Source: DASZIT01 sp963770635 (lineage in GTDB: Bacteria; Actinomycetota; Acidimicrobiia; Acidimicrobiales; RAAP-2). From it: a DNA stretch of 64,000 nt. The number at the start of each line of letters is the position of its first letter. Position 1 is the first letter of the stretch. Below are positions 15,645-24,055 of this stretch, piece by piece. The DNA lies in contig CAVYQI010000006.1 in the NCBI GenBank assembly GCA_963770635.1, forward strand, positions 186,001-250,000. Direction: 5' to 3'. The position numbers and the translations under genes were made by a program. The notes below the pieces were generated by a model. That model was not told where the DNA came from. It made no database searches and saw nothing but the letters and a program-made list of their open reading frames with translations.

Positions 15645-16785
15645 TTGTGCCTTACCGTTCGATTGAGGATCCCGCTCACCTTCGGACGCGTCCTGGAGGC
15701 GACACTGCTCCTCGAGGCGGATCTCGACTTGCCCACCTTGCTGCACCACATCATTGACGAAGCCCGATCGATGACCAATGCCCGATACGGCGCGCTGGGC
15801 GTCCTGAACGAGGACGGCAGCACACTTTCAGATTTCCTGACCGTCGGGCTCGACCCGGAGCAAGTCGAGCGAATCGGAGATCTTCCGACCGGACGGGGGG
15901 TGCTTGGCACCCTGATCTCCGACCCAAAGCCCCTGCGGCTGACACGATTGGATAGCCACACTGACAGCTACGGCTTCCCGCCGAATCACCCTCCGATGAA
16001 CTCCTTCCTGGGTGTGCCGATCATGGTGCGGGACGAGATCTACGGAAACCTCTACCTCACCGACAAGATCGGCTGGTCGGAATTCACCAGCGACGACGAA
16101 GCCCTGATCGGCGCGCTCGGCCGTCACCGCCGGCATCGCCATCGAGAACGCTCGGCTTCACGCCCGAGTCCAGGAATCGGCCGTCTTCGAGGAGCGGGAC
16201 CGGCTGGCCCGTGACCTCCACGACACCGTCATCCAGCGACTATTTGCCATCGGGCTGTCGCTGCAGAGTATTTCCGCCGATCCATCGGCACCCCGAAACC
16301 GCGAACGATTGACGGAGACGATTGCCGACATCGATACCACCATTCGGCAGGTCCGGACCACCATCTTCGAACTCGGGTCGACGGGGATCGGTCGCGGAGT
16401 GCGAGACAATGTCCTCGAACTCCTGCAGGAACTGAGGCCGGTGGTCGGATTCAAGGTCCAGGCGTCGTTCGACGGCCCGGTCGACGCCGCCATCCCCGAG
16501 ACCGTCAGGGAACACCTGCTGGCTGTCATTCGCGAGGCGGTCACCAACATCGGGCGCCACGCGCAAGCCAATGAGGCCACCGTCGCCCTCGCGGTGAGAG
16601 GCGGTCGTTGCCAACTCCGGGTCGTCGATGACGGTTGCGGTATCGGGGGGTCCGAACCCGGCGCCGGGGGCCTTGGGTTGGGCAACCTGCAGCGCCGCGC
16701 CGAGAAGCTCCACGGAGAGTTCACCGCCGACAGCCCGGAGGCGGGTGGAACGGTTCTCACCTGGGACGTGCCCCTCAAGCAGTAG
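15645..16785 (+). pseudogene. DosS/DevS-like GAF sensor histidine kinase, frameshifted
   Basis: Two overlapping pieces make one kinase. The first (15645 to about 16118) is one GAF domain: LDLPTLLHHIIDEARSMTNA, RYGALGV, GDLPTGRGVLGTLI, YGFPPNHPPMNSFLGVPI and GNLYLTDK. The second, to 16785, has ENARLHARVQESA, the HisKA_3 phospho-site ARDLHDTVIQRLF, a helix VRTTIFELGS, and HATPase boxes (DDGCGIGGSEPGAGGLGLG). They join if one G of the GG at 16119-16120 is removed. Mycobacterial DosS has two GAF domains; here only one precedes the kinase. The start is uncertain (TTG 15645, no good ribosome site). The family partner of the DevR gene on the other side. Confidence 0.8.
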
Positions 16786-16851
16786 CACCCCCGAGACCGG
16801 TGCCCGGCCCCGTCCCGACATCCGCGGGCAGCCGTGCCGCCTACGTGACCA

Positions 16852-16873
16852 GGTAGGAATAGGACCTCCTACC
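16852..16873. repeat. Inverted repeat upstream of a universal stress protein
   Basis: GGTAGGA (16852-16858) and TCCTACC (16867-16873) are perfect 7-bp arms around ATAGGACC. It lies 83 bases before the stress-protein start at 16956 and may be an operator. It only loosely resembles the DosR-like boxes. Confidence 0.35.
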
Positions 16874-16955
16874 CTACCGGTGGCCCGCCCGATTCCGTAC
16901 CGTTCTTCATGTCAGCACATGTTCTCCGGGGTGACCCGAGTCAGCCGAGGTAGCC

Positions 16956-17399
16956 ATGACCAGTGTCCAGCAAGAAGGTGGCCATCGGATCGTCGTAGGC
17001 GTCGACGGTTCTCCATCCTCCATCGCCGCCGTCGAGTGGGCCGCCAGCCACGCCCAACTCACGGGAGCCGCCCTCGAGGTCATCATGACCTGGGAGTGGC
17101 CGTACAGCTACGGGTGGTCGATGATCCCGTCGAATTTCGACCCAAAACATGACAGTGAGACACTCCTCGACGACGTGCTCAAGCCGGTCAGAGCATCACA
17201 CCCCGGGGTCACCATTCGGACCTCCGTCCTCGAGGGTCATCCAGCCCCGGTCCTGGTGAAGGCCTCCGAGGATGCCGATCTGCTCGTCGTTGGCAGTCGT
17301 GGCCACGGTGAATTCGCCGGGATGCTGTTGGGGTCGGTCAGCGAGCACTGTGTCAGCAACGCCCACTGCCCGGTACTGGTGCTCAGAGACCGAGAGTGA
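16956..17399 (+). CDS. Universal stress protein, single domain
   Basis: A 147-residue UspA-fold protein. It has RIVVGVDGSPSSIAAVEWAA at the N-terminus and the ATP-binding loop GSRGHGEFAGMLLGSVSEHC near 118-137. The insert WEWPYSYGWSMIPSNF is typical of actinobacterial stress proteins. It lies between the kinase and the ABC exporter on the same strand, 23 bases before the exporter start. Third stress protein of the block. Likely cytoplasmic, ATP-binding, made under energy stress. Confidence 0.92.
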   Translation: MTSVQQEGGHRIVVGVDGSPSSIAAVEWAASHAQLTGAALEVIMTWEWPYSYGWSMIPSNFDPKHDSETLLDDVLKPVRASHPGVTIRTSVLEGHPAPVLVKASEDADLLVVGSRGHGEFAGMLLGSVSEHCVSNAHCPVLVLRDRE

Positions 17400-17422
17400 A
17401 CTCGCGGGGGCATCCGAAGGAC

Positions 17423-18343
17423 ATGCAGGTACCCGTCATCCGGACCATCGGATTGTCCAAGCGATATGGGAGCACCTACTGCGCTCGACGGACTCCACCT
17501 CGAGATCACCCGGGGTGAGGTATTCGGCTACCTCGGCCCAAACGGCGCCGGTAAGACGACGACCATCCGCCTGCTCTTGGGACTGGCCCGCCCCTCCTCC
17601 GGACGGGCGGAGATTTTCGGACTCGACTGCCAGAGCCGGCCGGTTCAGGCACACCGGCGCCTTGCCTATGTAGCCGGGGATGTGAATCTCTGGCCCTCGC
17701 TGACCGGGGCCGAGACCCTTCATCTTCTTGGTCAAGTCCAAGGCCAGGTGGATCCGACGTATCGCGACGAGTTGATCGAACGATTCAACCTCGATCCTTC
17801 CAAGCGGGTCCGAGCCTATTCCAAGGGGAACCGCCAAAAGTTGGTGCTCATCGCCGCGTCTGATGAGTCGGGCCGACCTCCTGGTCCTCGACGAACCGAC
17901 GAGCGGTCTCGACCCGTTGATGGAGCAGGCCTTCCGCCACTGCATTCACGAGGCCAAGGATCGAAGCCAGACCGTACTGCTGTCCTCTCACATCATGAGC
18001 GAGGTGGAAGCCCTCTGCGATCGGGTGGGGATACTGCGGGAGGGTCGACTGGTCGAGATGGGGACACTGGGTGAGATGCGCCACCTGTCGGCCCTCACCG
18101 TCGAGGTCACCTTTGACGGATCGGTTCCCGATCTGTCCGGGGTGCCCGGGGTCATCTCGCCGACGGTGCAAGGCCGGGTTGTTCGTTGTCAGGTGCGGGG
18201 AGCCGATCGAACCACTGCTGAAGGTCCTGGCTGGTTCTCGAGTCCGAGAGTTGCTGAGCCGGGAGCCGTCCCTCGAAGAACTGTTCCTGGCTCACTACGG
18301 CCCGACCGCCGAGCCGGAGAAGGCCCCGACGGATGCCGCCTAA
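17423..18343 (+). pseudogene. ABC exporter ATP-binding protein, with three apparent +1 frameshifts
   Basis: Read through three corrections, this is one ATPase of about 305 residues. It starts at ATG 17423 after GAAGGA (MQVPVIRTIGLSKRYG), shifts near 17437-17440 into TALDGLHLEITRGEVFGYLG, with Walker A GPNGAGKTTT. It shifts again near 17860 into ADLLVLDEPTSGLDP (Walker B) and HIMSEVEALCD. A third shift near 18197 gives EPIEPLLKVLAGS and SREPSLEELFLAHYG, ending at TAA 18343. Each shift is explained by one extra base; no other lesions are seen, so sequencing or assembly error is likely. It pairs with the permease downstream as a drug/polyketide-type exporter. Confidence 0.75.
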
Positions 18344-19980
18344 TACGGTCGCCCTGGTTCGCGGCCCGGTTCGCCCGCTCCCCCCGAACCGTTATCGCCC
18401 GCCTCACCGCCCGCAGGGCAATGCGGTCAGGCCTCCTGTGGGGCTACATCTTTGGCATCTTCGTCGCCTCTTCGGCCCTCAGCTACGCGACCATCTACAA
18501 GACGCAAGTGGAACGCAACCACCTCGAAGCTGCGTTCGGATCAAATAATGCGACCGGCGCCCTGTTCGGGCCGGGCTCCCAGCTGCAAACCGTCGCCGGC
18601 TTCACCGTGTACAAGTCCTTCATGACGCTGATCATCCTCGGTGCAGTCTGGGGGCTCCTCACCAGCACCAGGCTCCTGCGCGGCGAAGAGGATTCCGGGC
18701 GCTGGGAACTACTGGTCAGTGGAGAGGCAACCCGAAGGAGCGCCACGGCCCAGGCCGTGCTCGGCTTCGCTGCAGGTGGCGTCACGCTTTGGGCAATCAC
18801 TGCTCTCATCACCGCGGTCTGCGGACGGTATTCCAAAGTCGACATCGCGACAGGGCCGGCTCTCTTCTTTGCTCTGGCCCTGGTGGCGAGCGCGATCATG
18901 TTCTTGGCCGTCGGAGCAATCACCAGCCAGCTTGCCGCCACCCGGCGCCAAGCGGCTGCCTATGCTGCCGCCGTCCTTGGCATCGGTTATGCCGCCCGCA
19001 TGGTCGCCGATGCCGGTATCGGCCTTCACTGGCTCATCTGGGTTTCCCCGCTCGGGTGGGTCGAAGAGCTTCAACCTCTAACCGCCCCCCAGCCCCTCGC
19101 CCTGATTCCCATCGCCGCCTTCACCGTGGTGATCTCGGCCATGGCCATCCTGCTGGCTGGAAGTCGCGACCTCGGGGCCAGCCTTCTTCCCGACCGGCTG
19201 GCCCATTCCTCTCGGGTGTTGTCGCCTTCGGGACCGCTGGGCCTGACCGTTCGGCTGGTCCGATCCACCGTCATCGGATGGGCGGTGGCCATCGTCGCCT
19301 CGGCCCTCCTGCTCGGCTTGGTGACGAAGGGGGCAAGCGGAGCCATCTCGGGATCCTCACTCAACCAGGTGTTCACCAAGCTTGGATCTCCCGGAACCGG
19401 CGCGGATGCCTACCTCGGCGTGGCGTTTCTCATGGTGGCCGTGCTCGTTGCCTTCGTCGCCAACGGGCAGATCGTCGCGGCCCGGGCCGAAGAGTCGGGG
19501 GGGCGACTCGACCATCTGTTCGCTCGTCCACTCTCCCGCTCGCAGTGGTTCGGTGGGAGGCTTTTGCTGACGGCCGCAGCCTTGTTGGGATGCGGCCTCT
19601 TCGCCGGCCTCTTCACCTGGCTCGGCGCAGCCAGCCAGCACGCCGGCGTCCGTTTCACCAGCGTTATGGGTGCTGGCTTGAACATCGTGCCGCCGGCCGT
19701 CTGCATCTTGGGGATTGGAGCCCTCGTACTCGGAGTCTGGCCTCGAGCGACCTCGATCGTCACCTACGGGGTACTGGGGTGGTCGTTGCTTGCCGAACTC
19801 ATCGGCGGGATCGGCTCGTTGAACCACTGGGTGCTGGACACCTCGGTCTTCCACCAGATGGCGGCCGCCCCGGCCGTGGCTCCGAACTGGACGGCCGAGA
19901 CCCGACTGGTCGCCCTAGGAGTGGCATCGGCCCTGATCGGAGGCATCGCCTTCAATCGGCGGGACTTGGCCAGCGAATGA
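18333..19980 (+). CDS. ABC-2-type exporter permease (large, two-half type)
   Basis: About 520-545 residues and 10-12 membrane helices in two similar halves, as in exporters of the polyketide-antibiotic type. The natural start, ATG 18333 overlapping the ATPase stop by 11 bases, is out of frame with the body. The body is read from about 18345 (WFAARFARSPRTVIARLTAR) to 19980, so one more +1 shift near 18350 is likely; the first in-frame ATG is 18421 (MRSGLLWGYIFG). Substrate is unknown. It lies in the stress block but shows no DosR-like site of its own. Confidence 0.75.
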
Positions 19981-20091
19981 CCTGCCCGCCGCGATAGGTC
20001 TCCGCCGTTTGCGCAACGGGGCCGACCGATCAACGCTCCGAGAACGTGGGCCCACCAGCCGCCCGGCGCGGCCCGGGAACTTTCGTCGGCT

Positions 20092-20105
20092 GGGACCTTC
20101 GGCCC
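20092..20105. promoter_or_regulatory. DosR/DevR-box-like site 4
   Basis: GGGACCTTCGGCCC, 64 bases upstream of the alcohol dehydrogenase ATG 20169. The left half GGGAC is the exact mycobacterial DosR half-site, the right half GGCCC the streptomycete-type one. Best match of the five. Confidence 0.6.
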
Positions 20106-20168
20106 TGGTAGATCACGGCCGCCGGCCCCATGCTTTGGAGAGACAGACTGATGAAGCTGGAGGGTGAC

Positions 20169-21209
20169 ATGAAAGCGCTCGTATTCGAGGGACCAGGTAG
20201 GAAAGCTTGGAAGGAAGTCCCAGACCCAAAGATCATCGACGACGGCGATGCCGTTGTCCAAGTCGATGCCACCACCATCTGCGGAACAGACCTCCACATT
20301 CTCAAAGGCGACGTGCCGGAGACGACTGCCGGCCGGATCCTCGGGCACGAGGCGGTCGGCACCGTGGTGGAGATCGGCTCCGGGGTCAAGACCCTGTCCG
20401 TCGGCGATCGGGTCCTGGTGTCCTGTATCTCCGCGTGTGGACGTTGCCGATTCTGCCGCGACGGCAGCTACGGCCAATGTCTGGGTGGCGGAGGTTGGAT
20501 CCTCGGGCACCTCATCGACGGTACTCAAGCCGAATTGGTCAGGGTGCCCTTTGCCGATACCTCGACGTACGCAGTGCCGGAAGGAGCCTCCGACGAGGAA
20601 GTGCTGATGCTTGCCGACATTCTTCCAACCTCCTACGAGGTAGGGGTTCTGAACGGTCGGATCCAGCCAGGTGACACCGTTGCCATCGTCGGCGCCGGGC
20701 CGATCGGCCTCTCGGCGATCATGGGCGCCAAGCTGTTCTCGCCCGGGCGCATCGTCTCAATCGATCTGGCTGACGCACGCCTTGATGCGGCCAAGCGTTT
20801 CGGCGCCGATGTAACCGTCAACAATGGGCGCGATGACCCGGTGGCGGCGGTTCAGGCGTTGACCGATGGACTCGGCGCGGATGTCGCCATCGAGGCGGTC
20901 GGGGTTCCCGAGACCTTCGAGCTCTGCACCGCCTTGGTGCGCCCAGGGGGTCACGTCGCCAACATCGGGGTCCACGGGCAACCCGCGACGCTGCACCTCG
21001 AGACACTCTGGATTCGGAACATAACCGTGACGACCGGTCTCGTTGACACCTACTCGACGCCGACGCTTCTACGCCTCGTCGAATCGCAACAGGTCAATGC
21101 TCGCGAATTCATCAGCCATGAGTTCGAACTCGGACAGATCATCGAGGCTTACGACGTGTTCGCCCGAGCCGCGGAAACCGGAGCGCTCAAGGTGGTACTC
21201 ACCCGCTGA
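20169..21209 (+). CDS. Zinc-dependent alcohol dehydrogenase
   Basis: A 346-residue medium-chain dehydrogenase. ATG 20169 follows GGAGGGTGAC; an upstream ATG would add 13 residues. The catalytic zinc site is marked by TTICGTDLH and GHEAVG, the structural zinc site by CGRCRFCRDGSYGQC (four cysteines), and NAD(P) binding by VAIVGAGPIGLSAIMGAK. The pattern GTDLHILKGDVP is typical of secondary-alcohol/formaldehyde-type actinobacterial enzymes found with hypoxia genes. It probably reduces aldehydes or ketones to dispose of electrons. The strong DosR-like site upstream supports oxygen-linked control. Confidence 0.93.
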   Translation: MKALVFEGPGRKAWKEVPDPKIIDDGDAVVQVDATTICGTDLHILKGDVPETTAGRILGHEAVGTVVEIGSGVKTLSVGDRVLVSCISACGRCRFCRDGSYGQCLGGGGWILGHLIDGTQAELVRVPFADTSTYAVPEGASDEEVLMLADILPTSYEVGVLNGRIQPGDTVAIVGAGPIGLSAIMGAKLFSPGRIVSIDLADARLDAAKRFGADVTVNNGRDDPVAAVQALTDGLGADVAIEAVGVPETFELCTALVRPGGHVANIGVHGQPATLHLETLWIRNITVTTGLVDTYSTPTLLRLVESQQVNAREFISHEFELGQIIEAYDVFARAAETGALKVVLTR

Positions 21210-21341
21210 GGTCGGCGAACGCGCCCACCACCTCGTGACTGGATGGGCACCCCACCCGGTCGAGGGTGCGGGTCGGCCAACATGTCTGCGACAACCCGCA
21301 ACGAGTTTGCCGCGCCTTTCAAACAGGGTCCGGTAGCCCGT

Positions 21342-21743
21342 TCATCCGTAACGCCGGCCGCTCAATGTCTGCATCTCGATCCGCACGACTCGATCAGCAC
21401 GATCGCCAATGGCCCAGGCCCGTATCGGAGCTCTGAGCGCGATCTCTCGTTCCAGCGGATCTGTCACCTCACGCGCCATTCCTTGAACGAGCACACTCCA
21501 TCCCGAGCACCCATCATCCCCATGCGAGTCGACCTCGAAGGCGACCACCGTGCTCGCGCTCGCCGCGGCCAGCTTGGACCCAGGAATGGTCCGGAACATG
21601 ATCGCGTCATCCACCACGGAATAGTTGACCGGCAATATGACCGGCAAAGCGTCAACGGTGATGCCGATCCGGCCGACGGGTACCTGATGGAGCAGAGTGA
21701 CACATTCTTCGGCGCTCAGGATCTCCGTGGTGGGCTCGTACAT
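21342..21743 (-). CDS. PPOX-family (pyridoxamine 5'-phosphate oxidase-like) protein
   Basis: A 133-residue split-barrel protein starting at ATG 21743 (MYEPTTEILSAEECVTLLHQ). It has the family pattern VGRIGITVDALPVILPVNYS, then DAIMFRTIPGSKLAAA and a WSVLVQGMAREV strand. It is closely similar in layout to the second domain of the XRE-PPOX protein at 12603-13259 (both have VNY..., FRT, ...FEVD and WSVL), so the two may share a ligand such as FMN or F420. Proteins of this type occur in mycobacterial DosR regulons. A DosR-like site is 38 bases upstream. Confidence 0.85.
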   Translation of the reverse strand: MYEPTTEILSAEECVTLLHQVPVGRIGITVDALPVILPVNYSVVDDAIMFRTIPGSKLAAASASTVVAFEVDSHGDDGCSGWSVLVQGMAREVTDPLEREIALRAPIRAWAIGDRADRVVRIEMQTLSGRRYG

Positions 21744-21780
21744 CAAGGTCCATGATTGGAGGGCGGGGCTCTGCCGAGTA

Positions 21781-21794
21781 GGGGCAAAGGTCCT
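21781..21794. promoter_or_regulatory. DosR/DevR-box-like site 5
   Basis: GGGGCAAAGGTCCT, preceded by AGTA and followed by TTTCT, 38 bases upstream of the PPOX start at 21743. It keeps the TAGGGNCA left half and GTCC right half seen in the other sites. Confidence 0.5.
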
Positions 21795-21865
21795 TTTCTC
21801 GGGCCAAGCCCCGGAATCCACGCCCGGGCGGGGGCTTCGATCCCGCCGGCCCGGCGGGCCGGTCG

Positions 21866-22381
21866 ATGGGACCGGCTGAACCGATTGACCTGTGCGATGA
21901 TGCCGCGGTGTTCGCCGTCCGGCGCTCGGCGCCCGCAGACGTCAGCGCTTGTTTGGCCATCGTCCGGGGCCTTCCGGACTACTTCACCGACAACATCCCC
22001 GAACAGGTTGCCCGTGACCTCGGCTCGCACGACGGGTGGGTCATCGCCGAGGGAGACGACGTGGCCGGGTTCGCCGTCGTCGATCGACGGTCGCCGCGGT
22101 CAGTCGAGATCCTCCACGCCGCGGTGCGCCGTGAACTCCGCTCACTGGGCCACGGCGGGCTCCTGATCGACCACATTCTCGATGCGATGTCAGCCGAGGG
22201 GGTGGAACTGGTCGAAGTCAAGACCCAGGACCGGTCGGCCAACTACCCGCCCTACGAAGCGACCCGGGCGTTCTGGGAGAGACACCGGTTCGTCCACTTC
22301 GACACCATCGATCCGCTACCGGGCTGGGGGCCGGGCAACCCGGCGGCGCTCTACGTTTGCGCGCTCCGTTCTACGCGTTGA
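21866..22381 (+). CDS. GNAT N-acetyltransferase
   Basis: A 171-residue GNAT-fold protein: AVRRSAPADVSACLAIVRGL at the N-terminus, GWVIAEGDDVAGFAVVDRR in the middle, a degenerate acetyl-CoA loop LRSLGHGGLLIDHIL, and a typical C-terminal AFWERHRFVHFDTID. Substrate unknown. ATG 21866 has a weak ribosome site; GTG 21908 is an alternative that removes 14 N-terminal residues. The acetylase type differs from the Pat-like protein at 11978-12610. Confidence 0.8.
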   Translation: MGPAEPIDLCDDAAVFAVRRSAPADVSACLAIVRGLPDYFTDNIPEQVARDLGSHDGWVIAEGDDVAGFAVVDRRSPRSVEILHAAVRRELRSLGHGGLLIDHILDAMSAEGVELVEVKTQDRSANYPPYEATRAFWERHRFVHFDTIDPLPGWGPGNPAALYVCALRSTR

Positions 22382-22415
22382 GGGCGGATTTCGCCGGCTC
22401 TCGCCGAGTGGCCGT

Positions 22416-22673
22416 CTAATTCACCACGGGAGGGCGACCCTGCAGCCGGCGCCACCGCCGACGACGACCGGTGCGGACGAGCACCGCGATCACCAGGAGT
22501 ACCAGGACGCCGATCCCGGCCCCGACCAGCCCGAATGCGAGCAGCGCGACGATCAGAAAGACGACGGCCATATCGATCACCAAGAACGGGATGCGTCGGC
22601 GACGCCGGTTGATCACCCCCCGGCGTCGATACGCCTCGAGCCGAGCCACCAATCGGGGCAATCGTTGATCCAC
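22416..22673 (-). CDS. Small two-helix membrane protein
   Basis: An 85-residue protein starting at GTG 22673, 26 bases after the thiolase stop on the same strand. A basic N-terminus (RLEAYRRRGVINRRRRR) is followed by two close membrane helices (FLVIDMAVVFLIVALLAFGL, then VGAGIGVLVLLVIAVLV) and a basic tail. No known family. Probably cotranscribed with the thiolase. The start is uncertain because the frame stays open upstream into the thiolase. Confidence 0.55.
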   Translation of the reverse strand: MDQRLPRLVARLEAYRRRGVINRRRRRIPFLVIDMAVVFLIVALLAFGLVGAGIGVLVLLVIAVLVRTGRRRRWRRLQGRPPVVN

Positions 22674-22699
22674 CCGGCCAGCCTCCTTGGTGGTTCGAG

Positions 22700-23905
22700 C
22701 TATCCCAAGCGTTCGATGATGGTGGCGTTGGCCTGGCCGCCGCCCTCGCACATGGTCTGGAGCCCGTAGCGGGCGCCGGTGCGTTCCATCTCGTTGAGCA
22801 AGGTGCACAGCAGTCGGGCACCGGAGGCACCGGTCGGGTGGCCGATGGCGATGGCGCCACCATTCACGTTGACCTTGCCCATGTCCGGGTGATGCTCCTT
22901 CTCCCAGGCCAGGACGACCGAGGCGAAGGCCTCATTGATCTCGATGAGGTCGATGTCGTCGAGGGACATCTTCGCCTTCTTCAGCACCAGGGAGGTGGCC
23001 GGGATCGGCGCCGTCAGCATGATGACCGGATCGTTGGCCGCCACCGCGAAGGTGTGGAACCGCGCCCGGGGCCGCAACCCCAACTGCCCGGCCCGTTCCT
23101 CGGTCATGATCAGCACCGCCGCCGCCCCGTCGGAGATCTGCGAGGACGACGCCGCGGTCACCAGCCCGTCCTCGACGAACGCCGGTGGCAGCGAGGCCAG
23201 CTTCTCGTAGGTGGAACCGGACCTCACCCCCTCGTCGAAGGTCAGCGGGCCCTCGGCAGCCGGATCGCCTTCGTCGGTCCCGGCCTCGGCGACCTTATTG
23301 TCGATCCGGGCCCGGCGGGTGGCGAGCGGGACGATCTCCTGCTCGAACCGACCCTCGGAGATGGCCCGGGCGGCGCGGTCGTGGGACTCGAGCGCCAACC
23401 TGTCCATCGCCTCCCGGGAGATGCCCCACCGGCGGGCGATCTCCTCGGCGGCCAGGCCCTGGTGGATGAAGTCGAACCGGTCGTGCACGGTGGGGCCGTA
23501 GGCCTCTCCGGGTCCGTGGTCGGTGGTGGACCCGATGGGGACCCGGCTCATGGCCTCGATCCCGCCGCCAATGGCGATGTCCATCGCCCCGGACATCACC
23601 GCCTGGGCCGCGAAGTGCACCGCCTGTTGGGCGGATCCGCACTGCCGATCGACGGTGGTACCCGGCACGGTGTCGGGAAAGCCGGCAGCCAGGGCGGCGT
23701 TCCGGCCGATGTTCATGGCCTGCTCGCCGACCGTCATGGTGCAGCCGTAGATGACATCCTCGACCAGGGTGGGGTCGAGATCGTTGCGCGCCAGCAGGGC
23801 CCGGAGCGGTTGCGCGGCCAGATCGACCGCGTGCCAACCGGAAAGCCGGCCGTTCTTCTTCCCCACCGGGGTGCGGACGGCATCGACAATCACGGCGTTC
23901 GGCAT
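22700..23905 (-). CDS. Acetyl-CoA acyltransferase (thiolase), FadA6-like
   Basis: A 401-residue thiolase, normal length. Catalytic residues are visible: Cys in TTVDRQCGSAQQA, His in NGGAIAIGHPTGASG, and the second Cys in TMCEGGGQA, with NEAFA before them. The N-terminus VIVDAVRTPVGKKNGRLSG and the DRQCGS-type active site resemble the mycobacterial steroid-ring thiolase FadA6 more than FadA5, but this is a judgement by eye. It cleaves a 3-oxoacyl-CoA into acetyl-CoA and a shortened acyl-CoA. It diverges from a FadE pair across a TetR-type palindrome 37 bases from its start. Confidence 0.9.
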   Translation of the reverse strand: MPNAVIVDAVRTPVGKKNGRLSGWHAVDLAAQPLRALLARNDLDPTLVEDVIYGCTMTVGEQAMNIGRNAALAAGFPDTVPGTTVDRQCGSAQQAVHFAAQAVMSGAMDIAIGGGIEAMSRVPIGSTTDHGPGEAYGPTVHDRFDFIHQGLAAEEIARRWGISREAMDRLALESHDRAARAISEGRFEQEIVPLATRRARIDNKVAEAGTDEGDPAAEGPLTFDEGVRSGSTYEKLASLPPAFVEDGLVTAASSSQISDGAAAVLIMTEERAGQLGLRPRARFHTFAVAANDPVIMLTAPIPATSLVLKKAKMSLDDIDLIEINEAFASVVLAWEKEHHPDMGKVNVNGGAIAIGHPTGASGARLLCTLLNEMERTGARYGLQTMCEGGGQANATIIERLG

Positions 23906-23941
23906 GGGATCATTGTGCCCGATCAACCCAATTGCCGAAAG

Positions 23942-23958
23942 TCTGATGGTGTGTCAGA
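23942..23958. promoter_or_regulatory. TetR-type operator, copy 1
   Basis: TCTGATGGTGTGTCAGA, between the divergent thiolase (37 bases) and FadE (74 or 98 bases) starts. It belongs to the five-copy palindrome family NCTGACGNNNYGTCAGA of this window. Confidence 0.7.
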
Positions 23959-24055
23959 TTTCTCCCTCCTCGCCGATGCGCGATCGGACCGGCCCGGATC
24001 CGGACTCCCACGACCGACCAATGGACAACCTGTGACCAGCCCTGATGAAGGCCCG

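Noticed and set aside
17466..18074. ATPase beginning at ATG 17466
   Set aside because: It would lack the normal first strand; MQVPVIRTIGLSKRYG from 17423 in another frame supplies it and has a ribosome site, so a frameshift is the better reading.
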